From NCBI GenBank assembly GCA_007129695.1, contig SKVA01000366.1, forward strand, positions 1 to 10,070: 10,070 bases of DNA, in the 5' to 3' direction. Positions 1 through 5,320 of this stretch are shown here, piece by piece (the first letter of the stretch is position 1; each line of letters begins with the position of its first letter). A program made the position numbers and the translations under genes. Source of the stretch: Spirochaetaceae bacterium. Lineage in GTDB: Bacteria; Spirochaetota; Spirochaetia; DSM-27196; SLST01. The notes below the pieces were generated by a model. It was not told the origin of the DNA and searched no databases. It saw nothing but the letters and a program-made list of their open reading frames with translations.

Positions 1-690
1 GCGATCGCCGCCGGCGTCCGGCGGTTCGTGCTCGTATCGACCGACAAGGTCGTCGAGCCACGGAGCATCTACGGGGCGTCCAAACGGATCGCCGAGCAGA
101 TCGTGCTCAGCGTCGACTCGCCCGGGTGCGACTGCATGGTCGTCAGATTCGGAAACGTGCTCGCATCGCGCGGCAGCATCATCCCGCTGTTCGATCAGCA
201 GATTCGCAAGGGAGGGCCGGTCACGCTGACCGACCCTGAGGTCACTCGCTACTTCATGACGATCGGTGAAGCGGCGGCGCTCGTGCTGCAGGCGGGCGGG
301 ATCGGCACCGGCGGCGAGCTCTACATCCTGGACATGGGCGAGCCGGTACGTATCCGTGATCTGGCGGAGCAGATGATCAGGTTCTACGGGTACGAGCCAG
401 ACGTCGACATCGCGATCGAAGTAGTCGGAATGAGACCGGGCGAGAAGCTGCACGAACGTCTGGTCGACGACTGCGAGCGACCCGAGCCGACCGACCACCC
501 GCGACTGCTTCGCGTGTCGGGAGAGCGCGTCAATTCGGACGCGGTATCGCGCCTGCTCGACACGCTGCGTCCGGTCTGCTTCCGCAACCCGGATCGACCG
601 GACGACTACCGAAATCGATCCCGCCTCCGGTCGGCCGTCGGCGAGTGGGTGCCGACGCTCGAGAGTCCGGTTGGGGAACCGGCGTACTGA
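1..690 (+). CDS. Nucleotide-sugar 4,6-dehydratase, CapD/FlaA1 family (3' part)
   Basis: The reading frame is open from base 1, so the N-terminus and the NAD-binding GxxGxxG loop lie outside the window; 229 C-terminal residues are present. It is an extended short-chain dehydrogenase/reductase of the polysaccharide-biosynthesis CapD type, expected to convert a UDP-N-acetylhexosamine to its 4-keto-6-deoxy form. Visible family signatures, numbered from base 1, are STDK (13-16), YGASKR (24-29, with the Tyr/Lys pair Y24 and K28), RFGNVLASRGSIIPLF, DPEVTRYFMT and RPGEKLHERL. These are the classic CapD C-terminal blocks. Whether this is the long membrane-anchored form (about 600 aa) or the short soluble form cannot be seen. 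The last 40 or so residues are Arg-rich and poorly conserved. The stop overlaps the start of the aminotransferase by one base, which fits a dehydratase-transaminase pair for an amino-deoxy sugar. The family call is firm; the exact substrate is not known. Confidence 0.9.
   Translation, partial: AIAAGVRRFVLVSTDKVVEPRSIYGASKRIAEQIVLSVDSPGCDCMVVRFGNVLASRGSIIPLFDQQIRKGGPVTLTDPEVTRYFMTIGEAAALVLQAGGIGTGGELYILDMGEPVRIRDLAEQMIRFYGYEPDVDIAIEVVGMRPGEKLHERLVDDCERPEPTDHPRLLRVSGERVNSDAVSRLLDTLRPVCFRNPDRPDDYRNRSRLRSAVGEWVPTLESPVGEPAY
667..682 (+). promoter_or_regulatory. Small hairpin holding the Shine-Dalgarno-like GGGG before the aminotransferase
   Basis: CCGGTT at 667-672 and AACCGG at 677-682 form a perfect 6-bp inverted repeat with GGGG as the 4-base loop. 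The hairpin ends 7 bases before the ATG at 690. The loop and its 3' flank (GGGGA, 673-677) are the only purine-rich ribosome-binding-like sequence near that start. It lies inside the end of the dehydratase gene, so ribosomes finishing that gene would melt it. That is compatible with translational coupling, but this is an inference. A 6-bp match can also occur by chance in GC-rich DNA. Confidence 0.25.
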
Positions 691-1868
691 TGGCTGCATC
701 ATCACACGAGTCGGCGAGGATCGCGTTCCACCGTGTATCGCTCGGCGACGCTGAGGAGCGGGCGGTGCTGCGCGTCATGCGCAGCGGCTGGCTGACGACC
801 GCGCACGAAGCGCGGCAGTTCGAAATCGAGTTTGCGTCCGCGGTCGGAGCGCGTCACGCGCTGGCGGTCAGCTCTGCGACGGCGGGACTCCACCTTGCGC
901 TCGAGGCGGTAGGCGTGACGGCCGGCAGTCGCGTGATCACATCTCCGTACACATTCGCGGCGAGCTCCGAAGTGATCCGCTACCTGGACGCCGATCCGCT
1001 CTTCGTGGACGTCCGTGAGGATGACCTGAACATCGACCCGGAAGCGGTCGAAAAGGCGCTCGCCGGATCGCAGCGAGTATCTGCGGTTCTTCCGATCCAC
1101 ATCGGAGGGCGAGCGTGCGCGATCGAGCGTATCGTGGCCGCAGCGGCCGAACGATCGGTCCCTGTGGTTGAGGACGCAGCGCACGCGTTCCCGGCCACGA
1201 CCAACGGGCGATCGCTTGGAACGTGGGGATCAGCCGGGGTCTTCAGCTTTTACGCGACCAAGACGATGACGACGGGCGAAGGCGGCATGATCGTCACCGA
1301 TGACGAAGCGCTCGCGCGGCGCGCGTCGGTGCTCCGGCTTCACGGGATCGACCGCGACGTCTGGAACCGCTACACATCGGAACGTCCGAGCTGGGAGTAC
1401 GAGATCGTCGACGTCGGGTTCAAGTACAACATGCCCGACCTGCTTGCGGCGATCGGTCGCGTCCAGCTGACGCGGGCCGACTCCTTTCTGGCAGACAGGC
1501 GGCGCGTGGCCTCGATCTACAACCGCGAACTTGCAGACGCAGGCTACCTGCAGTTGCCCGACACGGCCGACAGCGCGTGCCACCTCTATGTAGTTCGGAT
1601 TCGACCCGAACGGCTGACGATCACGCGCGATGAGCTGATGCACCGGCTCGCGGATCAGGGGATCGGGACGTCGCTGCACTACATTCCGCTGCACCTGATG
1701 CCGTACTACAGGCGACGGTACGGTTTCTCGCCCGCCGACTTTCCGGTATCATTGGACGCGTATCAACGCGCGGTGAGTCTGCCGATCTATCCGGATCTCA
1801 CCGACGAGGAGGCGGATCGAGTGACTCGGACCATCAGATCGGTGTGCGAGAGTCGTCTCGCACCATAA
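690..1868 (+). CDS. DegT/DnrJ/EryC1/StrS family PLP-dependent sugar aminotransferase
   Basis: The 392-aa protein has normal length for the family. These enzymes transfer an amino group, usually from glutamate, to a keto group of a nucleotide-linked sugar. The PLP site is clear: VVEDAAHAF contains D162 (contacts the pyridine nitrogen), and FSFYATKTMTTGEGG contains K191, the Schiff-base lysine. The N-terminal block ending GWLTT and the C-terminal block GIGTSLHYIPLHLMPYYR are typical of UDP-4-keto-hexosamine aminotransferases such as the PglE/WbpE type. I chose the ATG at 690, which overlaps the stop of the preceding dehydratase as TGATG. A GTG in frame at 645 would add 15 residues that do not look like family sequence. 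With the upstream 4,6-dehydratase it probably makes a 4-amino (or 3-amino) dideoxy sugar for surface polysaccharide or protein glycosylation. No acetyltransferase is visible here, and the exact sugar cannot be assigned. Confidence 0.93.
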   Translation: MAASSHESARIAFHRVSLGDAEERAVLRVMRSGWLTTAHEARQFEIEFASAVGARHALAVSSATAGLHLALEAVGVTAGSRVITSPYTFAASSEVIRYLDADPLFVDVREDDLNIDPEAVEKALAGSQRVSAVLPIHIGGRACAIERIVAAAAERSVPVVEDAAHAFPATTNGRSLGTWGSAGVFSFYATKTMTTGEGGMIVTDDEALARRASVLRLHGIDRDVWNRYTSERPSWEYEIVDVGFKYNMPDLLAAIGRVQLTRADSFLADRRRVASIYNRELADAGYLQLPDTADSACHLYVVRIRPERLTITRDELMHRLADQGIGTSLHYIPLHLMPYYRRRYGFSPADFPVSLDAYQRAVSLPIYPDLTDEEADRVTRTIRSVCESRLAP

Positions 1869-1870
1869 GC

Positions 1871-3961
1871 ATGGCCACAACCGTTCGCCAGGCACTGAAG
1901 GGACGCGGTGACTTTGTAAGCGATATCTACGTCCCCGACATGCTCTACGCATCGACGATCCGGTCTCCCTACGCTTCGGCGGCCATCCATCGTGTCGATG
2001 CGACTCGACCTCCCGCGGGGACGACCTGCGTGACGGCCGCGACGATTCCGGGCTCAAACGAGCTCACCGTCGGCGATGAGTCGATGCCGATCCTCGCCGA
2101 ACGACGAGCAAACTACGCGGGTGAACCGATAGCGTTGATCGCCGGGCAGTCTCAGCGCGCGGTCCTTGCCGCAACCAGCGACGTCTACATCGAGTTCGCC
2201 GAGCAGCCCGGGAGCTTCGCCTTCGTACACCCAGACCCGCAACGGATCCAGAGCCACCGGGTTGTCGAACAGGGGCGCGTAGACGACGCGCTCTCCAGCT
2301 CGGTACGTGTCGTCGACGGAACGTACCGGACCGGGATCCAGGAACACCTCTACAACGAGCCGCAGGGCGCGGTCGCGATTCCAGGCGACGACGCGATGGA
2401 GATACGGTGTGCGACGCAGTGGCCGTACCACGTGCGGGCTACGGTCGCGGCGGCGCTCGGCTGGCCTGCGCAGCGGGTCATAGTCAGACCCGGCGACCCG
2501 GGAATATCGCTCGACGGGAAACTCTGGTACCCGTCGCTCGTGGCCGCACACGCGGCGCTGCTTGCGCACGCCGCAGACCGGCCGGTCAAACTGGTCTACT
2601 CGAACGTCGAAGACTTCCGATATACGTCCAAGCGAGCCCCGGTTACCGTGCGGGTGAGCACGGGGTTGTCCGATTCGGGCGAGCTCATCGCCGCGGACAT
2701 CGAAGCGTTCTACAACGCCGGCGCGTATCCGCTGTTCACGAGCGAGATAGTCGAACAGCTGACCGCGTCACTGTTCTGTCACTACGTGTGTGAGAACATC
2801 CGGATCTCGGTCACCGCGGTCCGAACCAACCTCCCTCCGCTCAACGTACTGAGCGGATTCGCCGCAGCCTCCGCTCACTTCGCGACCGAGTCGCACGCGG
2901 CCCGAATCGTGGAACTCACCGAGTCTGATCCGGTCGTGTGGCGCACCGCTGCGGCTGCGGGTCACGCGAAGGGCCGGCGCGGTCGCGATACCATCGCCCG
3001 GTTGGCCGATGTGCTCGGCGAGGCGGCCAGGCAGAGCGACTTCTCGCGCAAGCACGCCGCGTACGAGCTGCAGAAAAAGCGGCGCGACGCGTCGCAGCAG
3101 CGCTCGCCGACCCGCGGGATCGGAATCGCGGTCGCGTCACAGGGAAGCGGCTTCATCGGCGAACACCGTAACGAGTACAACGGGACGATCGTCGTCCGTC
3201 TCGATGGAGACCGCAGCGCGACGCTCCTGACATCGGCGGTCGCCGGCTCGACATCGGTCGCGCAGGGGTGGCGCAGGATCGTAGCGGAGACGCTCGGTAT
3301 CGAACAGCAGGCGGTTCACGTCGCACGTCCGGACACCGATCTCACCCCCGACTCCGGTCCATCGACGCTGTCGCGCAACGTGGCGGTCATCGGGCGGTCC
3401 ATCGAACTCGCGTGCGAAGCGATCCAGAAGCAGAGATTCCGCAAGCCGCTACCGATCGAGGTTCGCCGCTCCGGGAAGGTGACCCGGACATCCCGGTTTG
3501 GACCGACGACGCGCGGCGAATCGCCGTACGGTGAGCTATCGTACGCGGTCGCCGTCGTCGAAGTGGCGGTCGACCCGGTGACCTTCGAGTCGGCGGTGGA
3601 GAACGTCTGGCTCGTCGTTGACGGCGGCCGGATCGTCGACGAGGTAGAGGCGCGCCGTAGCCTGGAGATGACAACGACGCAGGCGCTCGAATGGGCAACG
3701 CACGAGCTGGTGACCTACCACGACGGCGTGATCGATCCCAGAAGCTACCTCACGTACCGTAACATCGCCAGACCGGTCCGTCCGCGCATCAGTATCGAGA
3801 TCGAGTCGGCAAATGACCGCGCACCGCTCGGCATAGGTGAACTGCCGCAGAGCTGCATTCCGGCCGCGCTCGCCGCAGCCGTCAGCCAGGCGACCTCCCG
3901 CTACATGGATCAGGTCCCCACCGATCCACAGCTGATCCACGGGTATCTGGAGCACGCATGA
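1871..3961 (+). CDS. Xanthine dehydrogenase-family molybdopterin-binding subunit, divergent
   Basis: The 696-aa protein is the large, catalytic-type subunit of a three-subunit molybdenum hydroxylase and is somewhat shorter than the usual 750-800 aa. Residues 1-110 are the a/b hammerhead domain (GDFVSDI, LYASTIRSPYASAAIHRVD). The remainder is the molybdopterin-binding region. Conserved features are NEPQGA (162-167), ATQ with Q183, PVKLVYSNVEDF, DTDLTPDSGPSTLSR and GIGEL with E657, the position of the base glutamate. Three motifs are altered: PGDPGISLDGK (207-217) where GGGFGGK is expected, VLSGFA with S328 where AFRGFG carries an arginine, and AVAGS (A458-G459) where GQG is expected. The enzyme would hydroxylate a purine, aldehyde or N-heterocycle, but the substrate cannot be called. 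I chose the ATG at 1871, two bases after the aminotransferase stop, because the hammerhead alignment begins there; a GTG at 1844 adds nine residues. No clear ribosome-binding site precedes it, so coupling to the upstream gene is likely. Confidence 0.85.
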   Translation: MATTVRQALKGRGDFVSDIYVPDMLYASTIRSPYASAAIHRVDATRPPAGTTCVTAATIPGSNELTVGDESMPILAERRANYAGEPIALIAGQSQRAVLAATSDVYIEFAEQPGSFAFVHPDPQRIQSHRVVEQGRVDDALSSSVRVVDGTYRTGIQEHLYNEPQGAVAIPGDDAMEIRCATQWPYHVRATVAAALGWPAQRVIVRPGDPGISLDGKLWYPSLVAAHAALLAHAADRPVKLVYSNVEDFRYTSKRAPVTVRVSTGLSDSGELIAADIEAFYNAGAYPLFTSEIVEQLTASLFCHYVCENIRISVTAVRTNLPPLNVLSGFAAASAHFATESHAARIVELTESDPVVWRTAAAAGHAKGRRGRDTIARLADVLGEAARQSDFSRKHAAYELQKKRRDASQQRSPTRGIGIAVASQGSGFIGEHRNEYNGTIVVRLDGDRSATLLTSAVAGSTSVAQGWRRIVAETLGIEQQAVHVARPDTDLTPDSGPSTLSRNVAVIGRSIELACEAIQKQRFRKPLPIEVRRSGKVTRTSRFGPTTRGESPYGELSYAVAVVEVAVDPVTFESAVENVWLVVDGGRIVDEVEARRSLEMTTTQALEWATHELVTYHDGVIDPRSYLTYRNIARPVRPRISIEIESANDRAPLGIGELPQSCIPAALAAAVSQATSRYMDQVPTDPQLIHGYLEHA
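3949..3952 (+). promoter_or_regulatory. Ribosome binding site for the Fe-S subunit
   Basis: GGAG lies five bases before the ATG at 3958, inside the end of the molybdopterin subunit gene. Together with the ATGA overlap it supports 3958 as the start and tight coupling of the two subunits. Confidence 0.6.
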
Positions 3962-4440
3962 ACATCATCTTCACGCTCAACCACGAGCCAATCGAGATCG
4001 ATGTGGACCCGGCTGAGCTGCTCGTCGACCTGCTTCGCCTGCGACTGGGGCTTCGGGGAGCGCGACCGGGATGCCTGCGCGGACAGTGCGGGTCGTGCTC
4101 GGTCCTCTTCAACGGAGCGCTGGCAGCGGGCTGCCTGATACCGGCGTTCCGCGCGTACGGCGCGACGATCCTGACGATCGAAGGGTTGATGGACACCCCC
4201 GACTACCAGGACATCGAAAAGGGCTTCATCCGGGCGAACGCGCGTCCGTGCCGGTTCTGCGCGGCGGGCAAGTACCTGTCGGTTCACGCGCTACTCGAAT
4301 CGCACGCCGACCCGACCGATGAGTCGCTTCAGGATACGCTCTCGGGAGTCTGGTGTCGTTGTACGACGCACCAGCGGCTCGCGCGCGGCGTGCGATACGC
4401 GGCTGACTTCAGGCGACGGAGAGTGCAGCGTGGCCGATAG
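3958..4440 (+). CDS. (2Fe-2S)-binding subunit of a xanthine dehydrogenase-type hydroxylase
   Basis: The 160-aa protein has normal length for the small XdhC/CoxS-type subunit, which carries two [2Fe-2S] clusters between the molybdenum and FAD centres. The plant-ferredoxin-type cluster ligands are C39, C44, C47 and C59 (CLRGQCGSC...C). The second, helical cluster has C98, C101, C133 and C135 (CRFC...CRC). All eight cysteines are present, so electron transfer should be intact. Two departures stand out. The family motif QCGFCTPG reads PCRFCAAG here, so the Gln that normally touches the molybdopterin is P97 and the Gly after the first Cys is R99. The usual CRCTGY reads CRCTTH. The start overlaps the upstream stop as ATGA, and the end overlaps the FAD subunit by 11 bases. 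The tail is Arg-rich. The protein is expected in the cytoplasm, as no signal peptide is seen. Confidence 0.92.
   Translation: MNIIFTLNHEPIEIDVDPAELLVDLLRLRLGLRGARPGCLRGQCGSCSVLFNGALAAGCLIPAFRAYGATILTIEGLMDTPDYQDIEKGFIRANARPCRFCAAGKYLSVHALLESHADPTDESLQDTLSGVWCRCTTHQRLARGVRYAADFRRRRVQRGR
4418..4423 (+). promoter_or_regulatory. Ribosome binding site that sets the GTG start of the FAD subunit
   Basis: GGAGAG ends six bases before the GTG at 4430. It is the only good Shine-Dalgarno in the area, and it decides for a GTG start that overlaps the Fe-S gene by 11 bases. More upstream codons in the same frame would add an unrelated Arg/Ser-rich leader. Confidence 0.6.
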
Positions 4441-5272
4441 GGGCACCGCGGTATACTTTCCTGACACGCTCGGAGAACTGCTGCTGTTGGCGCGGAGGGA
4501 ACCCGACGCGCTGATCTACAGCGGGGGTACGTTCATTCTGAACCAGCGTGTCGGCAGGTTCGCCGACCTGCCGCCGGCGGTCATCTCGCTGCAGGACGTC
4601 GAAGAGCTGAAACGGGTGTCGCGCTCCGAGCGGTACCTCGAGATCGGCGCAGCGCTCCCGATCCGCGACATCCTTGCCCTCGGCCGGTCGAACGTTCCCG
4701 AGTGCCTCTACTCCGCGCTGCGGATGATCGGACCTTCGGCGGTAGCAAGCCTGGCCACGCTCGGCGGGAACATCGCGGTGCCGGGCCGGGTCCTCACGTC
4801 GGTGCCGGTGCTGTCGCTGCTCGACGCGCGGGTGGAGCTCCGCCGGCAGGGAGCGAGCCGGTGGCTTGCCGTGTCACGCGTCCACAGGCCGAACGGAAAC
4901 CTCGAGCTCGCCGAGTCGGAGGTCATCACCAGGGTCAGAATCCCGCTCCAGCCGTGGAGTATCGAGGTTTTCCGACGCTTCGGCAGCGAGCTTGCTCCTG
5001 AGTCCGAGCCGCTGTCGTTCTGCGGGCTTGCGCGCACCAGCAACCGGATCATCGAAGAGATCAGGATCATCGGATCGGCCGGGTTGCCGGCTCCTCTGCG
5101 CGACCGCGACGTCGAATCAGAGCTGGTCGGTCGACGCATACCGCTCGCCGAACGCGACATCTCGACGGCGGTTGAGGTCTACCAGACGCTCGGTACCGGA
5201 CTGACTCCCATCCAGCGTGACCGCTTCGTGCGGCTCGTGCAGTGGTTCCTGCTGAACCTGCCGGCGTCGTAG
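4430..5272 (+). CDS. FAD-binding subunit of a xanthine dehydrogenase-type hydroxylase
   Basis: The 280-aa protein matches the usual size of XdhB/CoxM-type flavoprotein subunits. These accept electrons from the Fe-S subunit and pass them to NAD+ or another acceptor. The first FAD motif is SGGT (31-34), followed by IGAALPIRDIL. The second is ATLGGNIA (109-116), both where the family has them. In the second motif the usual IRN lead-in is replaced by VASL. The C-terminal CO-dehydrogenase flavoprotein-like domain follows, around IRIIGSAGLPAPLRDRDVESELVGRRI. The frame stays open up to 4319, but the GTG at 4430 with a good ribosome-binding site gives the family N-terminus. It is the last gene of the hydroxylase trio and is followed by a 48-base gap with a promoter. 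Family assignment is good; the electron acceptor is unknown. Confidence 0.88.
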   Translation: MADRGTAVYFPDTLGELLLLARREPDALIYSGGTFILNQRVGRFADLPPAVISLQDVEELKRVSRSERYLEIGAALPIRDILALGRSNVPECLYSALRMIGPSAVASLATLGGNIAVPGRVLTSVPVLSLLDARVELRRQGASRWLAVSRVHRPNGNLELAESEVITRVRIPLQPWSIEVFRRFGSELAPESEPLSFCGLARTSNRIIEEIRIIGSAGLPAPLRDRDVESELVGRRIPLAERDISTAVEVYQTLGTGLTPIQRDRFVRLVQWFLLNLPAS

Positions 5273-5301
5273 TTTACAGCGGGTTTCGGCTGCGGTATAG
5301 T
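5273..5301 (+). promoter_or_regulatory. Sigma70-type promoter for dnaE
   Basis: TTTACA at 5273-5278 and TATAGT at 5296-5301 are separated by exactly 17 bases. Each box matches the consensus (TTGACA, TATAAT) at five of six positions. It sits in the only sizeable gap of the window and begins directly after the stop codon of the FAD subunit. Transcription should start near 5307-5309, giving a 5' leader of only about 12-14 bases before the dnaE GTG. It would let dnaE-yggT-recG be expressed independently of the upstream genes. The claim rests on sequence match alone. Confidence 0.65.
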
Positions 5302-5310
5302 TCAGGCGCT

Positions 5311-5315
5311 GGGAG
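5311..5315 (+). promoter_or_regulatory. Ribosome binding site for dnaE
   Basis: GGGAG lies five bases before the GTG at 5321. It supports that codon as the start, which gives the family N-terminus MPQFVSLHNHTDYS. Confidence 0.6.
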
Positions 5316-5320
5316 CGCGC

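Noticed and set aside
1844..1870. Upstream GTG start for the molybdopterin subunit
   Set aside because: It adds nine residues not seen in the family and has no ribosome-binding site. The ATG at 1871 fits the hammerhead N-terminus.
4452..4457. TATACT resembling a -10 box at the start of the FAD subunit gene
   Set aside because: No -35 like sequence at the right distance, and it lies inside the coding region after the start codon.
5277..5292. CAGC...GCTG inverted repeat in the gap before dnaE as a possible terminator
   Set aside because: Only four base pairs with an eight-base loop and no T-run. The sequence is better explained as the spacer of the promoter.
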